Shown here piece after piece: positions 6,447 through 12,566 of a stretch of 13,225 bases of DNA (positions are counted from its first letter, which is position 1; each line of letters opens with the position of its first letter). Source of the DNA: a bacterium (GTDB taxonomy: Bacteria; Actinomycetota; Acidimicrobiia; Acidimicrobiales; CATQHL01); NCBI GenBank assembly GCA_026713745.1, contig JAPONU010000081.1, positions 1-13,225 on the forward strand, read 5' to 3'. A program made the translations under genes and the position numbers. The notes under the pieces are model-generated. The model was not told where the DNA came from. It worked only from the letters and a program-made list of their open reading frames with translations, and searched no databases.

Positions 6447-7589
6447 GTGAAGTACGTGGTCTGCATTCCCGACGGCTGCGCCGATGAGCCGGTGCCCGCC
6501 CTCGACGGGCGCACCCCCCTCGAGGTGGCGCACATGCCGACGCTGGCTCGCCTGGCGGCTCGGGGCACCGTCGGGCGCGCCCAGGTGATCCCCGAGGGGC
6601 TCCCGCCCGGCAGCGACGTGGGCAACATGTCGATCCTGGGTTACGACCCCGCGCTGTACCACAACGGTCGGGCATCCATAGAGGCCGCCGCCATGGGCCT
6701 GCGCCTCGCCCCCGGCGAGGTGGCGTACCGCTGCAACCTGGTCACTGTGTCCGGCGACGGCACGATGGTGGACTTCGCGGGCGGGCATCCCTCCAGCGCC
6801 GCCGCCGCCGAGGTTGTCGGTGCCCTGCAGGCCGCCCTGGGCGGGGAGGTGGCCTTCCACGCCGGCGTGCAGTACCGCCACATCATGGTGGCTCCCGCCG
6901 ACTGGGCCGAGGCCGATTGCACCCCGCCCCATGACATCACCGGCCGGCCGGCGGTGTTGCCCACCGGCCCGGCGGCCCCCCGGCTGCGGGCGCTGATGGA
7001 CGCCTCCCGCGACGTGCTGGGGCACTTCGACCTGGTGGCCACCCAGGTGTGGTTCTGGGGCCAGGGCCGGAACCCGCAGATGCCTTCCTTCGCCGACCGC
7101 TACGGCCGGGCGGCGGGGCTGGTCAGCGCCGTGGACCTGGTGCGGGGGCTGGGTGTCCTCACCGGTATGGAGGTCGTCACCGTGCCCGGCGCCACGGCCT
7201 GGTACGACACCAACTACGAGGGCAAGCGCGACGCCGCCCTGGCGGCCCTGGCTGCGGGCGCCGACCTGTTCGTGATCCACGTGGAGGCCAGCGACGAGGC
7301 CGGTCACGCCGGCGACGTGGACGAGAAGGTGCGAAGTCTCGAGAACTGGGACCGGCGCATCCTCACCGACCTGGTGGCGGGGCTCGACGAGTTGGGTCCG
7401 TGGCGTCTGCTGCTGCTGCCCGACCACGCCACACCGCTGGAGTTGCGCACCCACACCAGCGACCCGGTGCCGTACCTCGTGGTGGATTCGGCGACCGGCG
7501 GACCCGGCGGGGTTTACACCGAGACGGCGACGGCGGGTGCCCCGGTGGTGGCCGGGCACCGCCTGATGGCGGAGTTGCTGCGCACCTGA
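6447..7589 (+). CDS. ApgM-family phosphotransferase, probable homoserine kinase
   Basis: This 380-residue protein belongs to the alkaline-phosphatase superfamily, in the archaeal-type cofactor-independent phosphoglycerate mutase group (COG3635). Visible metal and catalytic residues are Asp9 (IPDG), the phosphate-accepting Ser56 in GSDVGNMS, Asp283 and His287 in ASDEAGH, and Asp326-His327 in LPDHATP, with WGQGRNPQMPSF (205-215) in the middle. A subgroup of this family is modelled as a homoserine kinase (TIGR02535) because its genes sit with hom and thrC in genomes lacking ThrB. Here it follows thrC by 13 bases and no GHMP-type thrB is present, so phosphorylation of homoserine is the likeliest role. 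True phosphoglycerate mutase activity remains possible. The GTG start has AGGGAG five bases upstream. Confidence 0.88.
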   Translation: MKYVVCIPDGCADEPVPALDGRTPLEVAHMPTLARLAARGTVGRAQVIPEGLPPGSDVGNMSILGYDPALYHNGRASIEAAAMGLRLAPGEVAYRCNLVTVSGDGTMVDFAGGHPSSAAAAEVVGALQAALGGEVAFHAGVQYRHIMVAPADWAEADCTPPHDITGRPAVLPTGPAAPRLRALMDASRDVLGHFDLVATQVWFWGQGRNPQMPSFADRYGRAAGLVSAVDLVRGLGVLTGMEVVTVPGATAWYDTNYEGKRDAALAALAAGADLFVIHVEASDEAGHAGDVDEKVRSLENWDRRILTDLVAGLDELGPWRLLLLPDHATPLELRTHTSDPVPYLVVDSATGGPGGVYTETATAGAPVVAGHRLMAELLRT

Positions 7590-7615
7590 GGCCCGCGGCC
7601 CGGTGCCGGTGCGGG

Positions 7616-7644
7616 TTGTGGCCCACCGGTCGGGCAGTTACGCT
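7616..7644 (+). promoter_or_regulatory. candidate rho promoter
   Basis: TTGTGG (7616-7621) and TACGCT (7639-7644) are separated by 17 bases and fit a housekeeping sigma factor pattern (TTGnnn, TAnnnT). Transcription would start near 7651, giving a leader of about 180 bases before rho that includes the upstream ORF at 7685. Confidence 0.5.
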
Positions 7645-7684
7645 GGAGTCCGCCTTCGGTTACAAATTGTCGTCCGGAGGTTCG

Positions 7685-7735
7685 GTGAGTGTCCCGAATT
7701 GCGTTGTGAGTGCCTGCTGCACGCACCGCAGGTAG
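7685..7735 (+). CDS. cysteine-rich 16-residue leader ORF upstream of rho
   Basis: A GTG-started ORF encodes MSVPNCVVSACCTHRR and ends in TAG. A strong ribosome binding site GGAGG (7676-7680) lies four bases before the GTG, better than that of many full genes here. Three of 16 residues are cysteine, including a CC pair near the end, the layout of attenuator-type leader peptides in which stalling at a run of one amino acid reports its supply. Cys-rich leader peptides are known upstream of sulfur-assimilation genes in actinobacteria; I know of none confirmed for rho. The ORF ends 98 bases before the rho start. Coding status is unproven because the ORF is so short. Confidence 0.5.
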   Translation: MSVPNCVVSACCTHRR

Positions 7736-7788
7736 CCGCCGCGAAGGTTGCGCAGGGCCTCGCCGTCGCCAGTTTCTGATCTGGGCGT

Positions 7789-7818
7789 ACAGACAAGCCG
7801 GTTACTGGGCCGGTCTGT
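7789..7818 (+). promoter_or_regulatory. hairpin just before the rho ribosome binding site
   Basis: ACAGA (7789-7793) can pair with TCTGT (7814-7818), and two CCGG blocks inside can pair with each other around an eight-base loop, leaving a small bulge on the 5' side. The structure ends three bases before the AGTGAGG that serves as the rho ribosome binding site, so it could influence translation start or act with the upstream ORF. No U-tract follows, so it is not an intrinsic terminator. Confidence 0.4.
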
Positions 7819-7833
7819 GGAAGTGAGGTTGAG

Positions 7834-9573
7834 GTGAGCACCGAGACCGTTGAGGCGCAACGCAGCCTGTTCGAGGCCAAGAGTCGTGCCGAACTGATCG
7901 ATATCGCCACGGCGATGGGCGGGCGCCCATCGCAGCGGAGCCGCAAGGCCGAACTCGTCGACTTGATCGTGGAGTTGGCCGGATTCGGCGCCGAGGCGGC
8001 CGCTTCGGGCGGCAACGCCGATGAGCCGACCGAGGTGGCCGTCCCGAGCGACGCCGCCGAGGCGGCCGCGCCGGCCTCCGAAGCCGACGCGCCGGCCTCC
8101 GAAGCCGCCCAGCCCGCTCCGTCGAACGGATCCGAGCCCGGCAGCGACGGCGAAGCCGCCGCCGAGGGCCGCCGGCAGCCTGCCGGCCGTGCCGAGGGCG
8201 ACCAGCGGCGCCAGGGCGACCAGCGTCGTGACGGCGACCAGCGCCGCCAGCGCGGCGGCGACGGTCGAGGTGCCACGGCGACCGCTGAGCGGGGCGAGCG
8301 GGGCGAGCGCTCCGAGCGCTCCGAGCGCTCCGACGGTGAGCGAGGCCGCTGGGAGGAAGGCGGAGGCGATTACGCCAACCGCCGCCGGCGCCGTGGCCGC
8401 GGCCGCGGCGAGGACGAGCCCTTTGAGGGCGAGCCGGTGGAGGTGTCCGGCTACCTCGATCTGCGTGAGGAGGGCTACGGCTTCCTGCGCCTCAACGGCC
8501 ACCTACCCAGCCGCGAGGACGTGTACGTGTCGGTCAAGCAGGTGCGCCAGTTCGGTCTCCGCAGGGGCGACCACGTCACCGGCGGCTCCCGTCCGGCCAA
8601 CCGCAGCGAGAAGAACCCCGCGCTTCTGCGTCTCGACGCCGTCAACGGCAAACCCCCCGAGGGGTCCCGCAAGCGCCCCAATTTCGAGGACCTCACACCG
8701 CTGTTCCCCGACGAGAAGCTGCGCCTCGAGCGCGCCGGGGACCGCGGCAACATGACCACCCGCATCATCGACCTCGTCTCGCCCATCGGCAAGGGCCAGC
8801 GCGGCCTCATCGTCTCGCCTCCGAAGGCCGGCAAGACGACGATCATGAAGGAGATCGCCCGCTCCATCGAGATCAACAACCCCGAGGTGAAGCTCATCGT
8901 GCTGCTCGTGGACGAGCGCCCCGAGGAGGTCACCGACATGCGTCGCTGGCTGATGCGGGGCGAGGTGGCTGCCTCCACCTTCGACCGCCCCGCCGAGGAG
9001 CACACCCACGTCGCCGAGTTGACGATCGAGCGCGCCAAGCGCATGACCGAGTCCGGCGACGACGTGGTCATCATGCTGGACGGCATCACCCGCCTGGCCC
9101 GGGCCTACAACCTGGCGGCGCCGGCCACGGGCCGCATCATGTCCGGCGGCGTGGACTCCGGGGCGCTGTACCCGCCGAAGAAGTTCTTCGGCGCGGCTCG
9201 CAACATGGAGGAGGGCGGCTCGCTCACCATCCTGGCGACCGCGCTGGTGGAGACCGGCTCCAAGATGGACGAGGTCATCTTCGAGGAGTTCAAGGGCACC
9301 GGCAACATGGAGTTGCGCCTCGACCGGCGCACCGCCGAGCGGCGCATCTATCCCGCCATCGACGTGGACGCCAGCTCCACCCGCCACGAGGAGTTGCTGT
9401 TCGAGCGCAAGCAGCTGCAGCAGGTCTGGAAGCTGCGCCGGGTGCTGTCGGGCCTCGCCAGCGATCACGGCAACGGTGCCGCCGGGCTCGAACTGCTGAT
9501 AGACCGGTTGAAGACGTTCCCCGACAACGACGCCTTCCTGGAAGAAGTGGCCCGTGGGCCGGTGGGCGGCTGA
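7834..9573 (+). CDS. rho: transcription termination factor Rho
   Basis: Rho is a hexameric RNA-dependent ATPase that ends transcription. The 579-residue protein has a Rho N-terminal domain (about 10-50), a low-complexity linker (about 52-200), a cold-shock-like RNA-binding domain (about 202-275, VSGYLDLREEGYGFLRL), and a RecA-type ATPase domain. The P-loop is SPPKAGKTT (328-336); Walker B is VVIMLDG with Asp416; and GGSLTILATALVETGSKMDEV, GTGNMEL and PAID follow. The linker is typical of actinobacterial Rho and contains short tandem repeats: a doubled DAPASEA, GDQRR-like units, and alternating GER/SER. The residue after Asp416 is Gly where E. coli Rho has Ser266, a bicyclomycin-contact position. 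The start is a GTG with AGTGAGG upstream. Neighbours rpmE and prfA match the common rho locus. Confidence 0.97.
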   Translation: MSTETVEAQRSLFEAKSRAELIDIATAMGGRPSQRSRKAELVDLIVELAGFGAEAAASGGNADEPTEVAVPSDAAEAAAPASEADAPASEAAQPAPSNGSEPGSDGEAAAEGRRQPAGRAEGDQRRQGDQRRDGDQRRQRGGDGRGATATAERGERGERSERSERSDGERGRWEEGGGDYANRRRRRGRGRGEDEPFEGEPVEVSGYLDLREEGYGFLRLNGHLPSREDVYVSVKQVRQFGLRRGDHVTGGSRPANRSEKNPALLRLDAVNGKPPEGSRKRPNFEDLTPLFPDEKLRLERAGDRGNMTTRIIDLVSPIGKGQRGLIVSPPKAGKTTIMKEIARSIEINNPEVKLIVLLVDERPEEVTDMRRWLMRGEVAASTFDRPAEEHTHVAELTIERAKRMTESGDDVVIMLDGITRLARAYNLAAPATGRIMSGGVDSGALYPPKKFFGAARNMEEGGSLTILATALVETGSKMDEVIFEEFKGTGNMELRLDRRTAERRIYPAIDVDASSTRHEELLFERKQLQQVWKLRRVLSGLASDHGNGAAGLELLIDRLKTFPDNDAFLEEVARGPVGG

Positions 9574-9603
9574 GCACACCACCCGCAGAGAGGAGCCGAG
9601 CGA

Positions 9604-9858
9604 ATGAAACCCGAAATCCATCCCGAGTACCGGCCGGTCGTGTTCCAGGACACGTCCTCGGGGGAGATGTTCCTCACCCGGTCCACCGTCGGCACCAGCG
9701 ACACCGTCGAGTGGACCGACGGCAACACCTACCCCTTGGCGAAGGTGGAGATCTCCAGCGCCAGCCACCCGTTCTTCACCGGCACGATGACCATCGTCGA
9801 CACCGCCGGGCGGGTCGAGCGCTTCGAGCGGCGCTACGGCAGGCGCGACCGCAAATAG
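9604..9858 (+). CDS. rpmE2: 50S ribosomal protein L31, zinc-independent type B
   Basis: The 84-residue protein starts MKPEIHPEYRPVVF and carries SSASHPFFTG and TIVDTAGRVERFERRYG, the L31 signatures. It has no cysteine at all, so it lacks the zinc-binding CxxC set of type A L31, and the longer middle (WTDGNTYPLAKVEISSASH) matches the type B form. In many bacteria type B is the zinc-starvation copy; here it occupies the rho-prfA position usually held by the standard gene. AGGAG lies eight bases before the ATG, and the gene begins 30 bases after the rho stop. Confidence 0.93.
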   Translation: MKPEIHPEYRPVVFQDTSSGEMFLTRSTVGTSDTVEWTDGNTYPLAKVEISSASHPFFTGTMTIVDTAGRVERFERRYGRRDRK

Positions 9859-9884
9859 GGGAGTGCCGGCAAACCCCCTTCCCG

Positions 9885-10032
9885 CCGGGACTGCCGTTTC
9901 CCCGTCATTCCGGCGCTGGCCGGGATCCACTGCCGGGACTGCCGTTTCCCCGTCATTCCGGCGCTGGCCGGGATCCACTGCCGGGACTGCCGTTTCCCCG
10001 TCATTCCGGCGCTGGCCGGGATCCACTGCCGG
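9885..10032. repeat. three perfect 48-bp tandem repeats between rpmE and prfA
   Basis: Three identical 48-base units run 9885-9932, 9933-9980 and 9981-10028, and CCGG starts a fourth that diverges. Each unit contains the palindromic core GTCATTCCGGCGCTGG then CCGGGATCCA, in which ATTCCGGC can pair with GCCGGGAT. The transcript of the rho-rpmE-prfA cluster would therefore carry three equal hairpins in this 267-base spacer. Identity across copies implies recent duplication. There are no unique spacers, so it is not a CRISPR array. Confidence 0.9.
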
Positions 10033-10072
10033 TACTTCGCCGGCCCTGCCGCGCCGTTCCCTCCCTCCCGCC

Positions 10073-10102
10073 CGTCATTCCGGCGGAGGCCGGGATCCAG
10101 TG
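10073..10102. repeat. single diverged copy of the palindromic repeat
   Basis: CGTCATTCCGGCG, three bases, then GCCGGGATCCAGTG resembles the core of the upstream 48-base units and the element at 108-136, but without the surrounding unit. It sits about 25 bases before the prfA start. Confidence 0.8.
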
Positions 10103-10125
10103 CCCTGTGACCGGAGCGAACCCAC

Positions 10126-11208
10126 ATGAGTCTCGATCCCTACTCCGAGCGCTTCGAGGCGCTGGCTGCCGAGCGCGCCGAGATCGAGGGGCGCCTCGCA
10201 AGCGGCGACCTGGCGCGTGACCGGAACGCCCTCCGCGAGGCCACCCGGCGTTACAAGCAGCTCACCGAGATCACCGATCGGGTGGACGCCCTGCGGGCCA
10301 CCGTCGAGGACCGGGCCGTGGCCGTCGAACTGCTCACCGAGGCCACCGTCGCCGAGGCCGAGTCGCTGCTCACCGAGGCCGAGGACTCCGACCGGCGCAT
10401 CGCCGGCCTCGAGGCGGAACTCGCCGAACTGCTGGCACCGCGAGACCCCAACGACGGCAAGGACGTCATCGTGGAGATCCGCGGCGCCGAGGGTGGCGAG
10501 GAGGCCAACCTCTTCGCTCGGGAACTCTTCGAGATGTACCTGGCCTTCGCTGAGGCGCAGGGCTGGAAGGTGGACGTGCTGGGCTCGCAGGACTCCGACC
10601 TCGGTGGCATCACCCACGTGGCCTTCGAGGTGTCCGGCGACGACGTGTGGCAGCGGCTGCGCTTCGAGGGCGGCCCGCACCGGGTGCAGCGGGTGCCCGA
10701 GACCGAGTCGCAGGGTCGCATCCATACCTCTTCGGCGACGGTGTCGGTGCTGGCGACCGCCGATGAGGTGGAGGTCCGGATCGACGAGGCCGACCTGCAG
10801 ATCAGCGTGTTCCGGTCCTCGGGGCCCGGCGGCCAGTCGGTCAACACCACCGATTCCGCGGTGCGGGTCACCCACAAGCCCACCGGCCTGGTGGTGAGCA
10901 TGCAGGACGAGAAGAGCCAGTTGCAGAACCGCAACAAGGCCCTGCAGGTGCTGCGGGCTCGGCTGTTGCGCCTGGAGCAGGAGCGGGCCGACGCCGAGGC
11001 GTCCGACCAGCGGCGCAGCCAGGTCGGCCGGGGCGGGCGTTCGGAGAAGATCCGCACGTACAACTACAAGGAGAACCGCGTCACCGATCATCGGATCGGC
11101 CTCACGCTCTACAAGCTGGACAGGGTGCTGGCGGGTGACCTCGGCGAGGTCATCGATGCGCTGGCGCGCCATGACCGCGAGCAGGTTCTGGCCGGCGCCA
11201 CGCCGTGA
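10126..11208 (+). CDS. prfA: peptide chain release factor 1
   Basis: RF1 recognises UAA and UAG stop codons and releases the finished peptide. The 360-residue protein is of normal length and has the N-terminal helical domain, EIRGAEGGEEANLFA, the codon-reading tripeptide PET in RVPETESQGRIHTS (the RF1 PxT type, not the SPF of RF2), the catalytic GGQ at 235-237 in GPGGQSVNTTDSAVR, and the C-terminal KIRTYNYKENRVTDHRIG. The Gln237 side chain is the expected methylation target of PrmC, encoded next. GGAG lies nine bases before the ATG. Stops used for genes in this window include TAG and TGA. Confidence 0.97.
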   Translation: MSLDPYSERFEALAAERAEIEGRLASGDLARDRNALREATRRYKQLTEITDRVDALRATVEDRAVAVELLTEATVAEAESLLTEAEDSDRRIAGLEAELAELLAPRDPNDGKDVIVEIRGAEGGEEANLFARELFEMYLAFAEAQGWKVDVLGSQDSDLGGITHVAFEVSGDDVWQRLRFEGGPHRVQRVPETESQGRIHTSSATVSVLATADEVEVRIDEADLQISVFRSSGPGGQSVNTTDSAVRVTHKPTGLVVSMQDEKSQLQNRNKALQVLRARLLRLEQERADAEASDQRRSQVGRGGRSEKIRTYNYKENRVTDHRIGLTLYKLDRVLAGDLGEVIDALARHDREQVLAGATP

Positions 11209-11230
11209 GGCCCGCCGACGGCCCTCCCAC

Positions 11231-11290
11231 CCCGTCATTCCAGCGCCGGCCCCGTCATCCCAGCGCCGGCCCTGTCATCCCAGCGCCGGC
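11231..11290. repeat. three 20-bp tandem repeats before prmC
   Basis: Three head-to-tail units of CCCGTCATCCCAGCGCCGGC fill 11231-11290, with one base change in the first unit and one in the third. The unit looks like the left half of the palindromic repeat (GTCATTCCGGCGC). It lies between the prfA stop and the prmC start and leaves only about 33 bases for the prmC ribosome binding region. Confidence 0.9.
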
Positions 11291-11323
11291 CGCTGAGTGC
11301 TCGGCGAATTGCGGGGTGACCTC

Positions 11324-12367
11324 GTGAGCGCCGACGGCGTCGTGCTGTGGCGGGAGTTGCTGGACGAGGCCACCGAGCGGCTGACGGCGTCCGGGATGGA
11401 CTCCGCGGGCGTCGAGGCCCGGCGCATCGTGACGGCCGCCGCCGGTTGCGACGACACCGCCTGGGCCGCTGTGCTGTCCCGGCCCGCCACGCGCCGCGGC
11501 ATGGCCCAGTTCGATTCGATGTTGGCGCGCCGGGCGGCCGGCGAGCCACTGCAATACGTCCTGGGGTCCTGGGGCTTCCGCACCCTCGATCTGTTCGTGG
11601 ACCGGCGGGTGCTGACCCCCCGCCCCGAGACCGAGGTCGTCGCCGGCTACGCCCTCGCCGAACTCCGGCGCCGAGCCGAGGAACTGATGGCGAGTCGTGG
11701 TGCTGCGCTCGCCGCGACCGATGACGGGTTTGCCGGGTCCGGGGGCCGGGGCGCGGTGCCGCCCCGCTCGTCCACGCACGCGAGAGTTGTCGCAGCCCGG
11801 CCCGCCGCCCCGCCCTCTCCGGCCGCGGCATCGGAGGACCCTTCCATGCTGTTGGCTGCCGACCTGGGGTGCGGGTCCGGGGCGATCGGCCTCTCGATGG
11901 CGGCCGAGCGCACCGACACCGAGGTCGTATGCACCGACGTCTCGGGGGAGGCTCTGGCGGTGGCGAGCGCCAATCTGGCCGGCCTGGGCCGGCCGGCGCA
12001 GCGAGTGCGGCTGGCGGAGGGCTCCTGGTACGAGGCGCTGCCGCCGGAGTTGCGGGGGCGGTTCGACGTCATCGTCTCGACCCCGCCGTACATCGCCGAT
12101 GGCAGCGACTCGCTTCCCGCCGAGATTGCCGACCACGAACCGCCGGTGGCGCTGTACTCGGGAAGCACCGGCCTCGACGCCACCGAAGTGATTGTGGCCG
12201 GAGCACCCGTTTGGCTCGCCCCGGGCGGCGGGCTGGTCCTGGAGTTGTCCGACGGCACTGACGCGGAGGTCCGGGACCTGGCGCACTCGGCGGGTCTCGT
12301 GGATATCGCCGTGCATCAGGACCTGGCCGGCTCCGAACGGGTGCTCATCGCCCGCCGCCCGACATGA
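11324..12367 (+). CDS. prmC: release factor glutamine methyltransferase (with altered catalytic motif)
   Basis: PrmC transfers a methyl group from S-adenosylmethionine to the GGQ glutamine of release factors. The 347-residue protein has the N-terminal helical domain with GEPLQYVLGSWGF (73-85) and LTPRPETE (97-104), then the SAM-binding AADLGCGSGAIG (178-189). The active-site motif reads STPPYI (252-257), where the family has NPPY; the Asn that holds the substrate glutamine amide is replaced by Thr253 (codon ACC). Residues about 118-174 are an Ala/Arg/Pro-rich insertion between the two domains, explaining a length well above the roughly 280 of E. coli PrmC. I chose GTG 11324 over the upstream GTG 11297 because GGGGTGA lies just before it. 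Fold assignment is firm; activity is uncertain. Confidence 0.9.
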   Translation: MSADGVVLWRELLDEATERLTASGMDSAGVEARRIVTAAAGCDDTAWAAVLSRPATRRGMAQFDSMLARRAAGEPLQYVLGSWGFRTLDLFVDRRVLTPRPETEVVAGYALAELRRRAEELMASRGAALAATDDGFAGSGGRGAVPPRSSTHARVVAARPAAPPSPAAASEDPSMLLAADLGCGSGAIGLSMAAERTDTEVVCTDVSGEALAVASANLAGLGRPAQRVRLAEGSWYEALPPELRGRFDVIVSTPPYIADGSDSLPAEIADHEPPVALYSGSTGLDATEVIVAGAPVWLAPGGGLVLELSDGTDAEVRDLAHSAGLVDIAVHQDLAGSERVLIARRPT

Positions 12368-12379
12368 GTTCAGCGGATT

Positions 12380-12514
12380 CCGGATCCCGCCCGAGCGCGA
12401 TCCACCCGAGTTGTCTCGGGAAGCCCGGATCCTGCCCGAGCGCCTTCCGCCTGCATTGTCTCGGGAACTCCGGATCCCTCCCGAGCGCCATCCGTCGGCG
12501 CCGTCCCGGAGATC
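12380..12514. repeat. 45-bp tandem repeats between prmC and tsaC
   Basis: Units begin with CCGGATCC at 12380, 12425 and 12470, an exact 45-base period, and a degenerate fourth begins CCGGAACC at 12514. Each unit contains CCCGAGCGC and, in the first two, TTGTCTCGGGAA, so CCCGAG and CTCGGG can pair as a stem. One frame, open from inside prmC into tsaC, would read PERxPPxLSRE-like repeats because 45 is a multiple of three. I treat it as non-coding spacer repeat. Confidence 0.85.
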
Positions 12515-12553
12515 CGGAACCCGGGGTGGTGTGGTGGCAGCAGAGACAGCGGG

Positions 12554-12566
12554 CATAGTCACCGGC
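12554..12566 (+). promoter_or_regulatory. candidate -10 element before tsaC
   Basis: CATAGT (12554-12559) ends seven bases before the GTG at 12567, the same spacing as TAGCGT before hom. This would yield leaderless tsaC mRNA separate from the upstream cluster. No -35 box is evident. Confidence 0.35.

Noticed and set aside
4865..6628. 587-codon minus-strand ORF opposite thrC
   Set aside because: It shows His/Gly/Arg/Val-rich composition typical of antisense reading of GC-rich genes and has no recognisable domain; thrC is clearly real on the other strand.
8503..10026. 507-codon minus-strand ORF across rho, rpmE and the 48-bp repeats
   Set aside because: It spans the antisense of two conserved genes, and its repeated N terminus (DPGQRRNDGET) is simply the 48-base repeat translated.
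9885..10032. Possible CRISPR array
   Set aside because: The 48-base units are perfectly head-to-tail with no unique spacers, and no cas gene is nearby.
12192..12566. N-terminal extension of tsaC running back into prmC
   Set aside because: The extension lies in another frame of prmC and then in the 45-base repeats; TsaC family proteins start near 12567. Kept only as a low-probability alternative in a finding.
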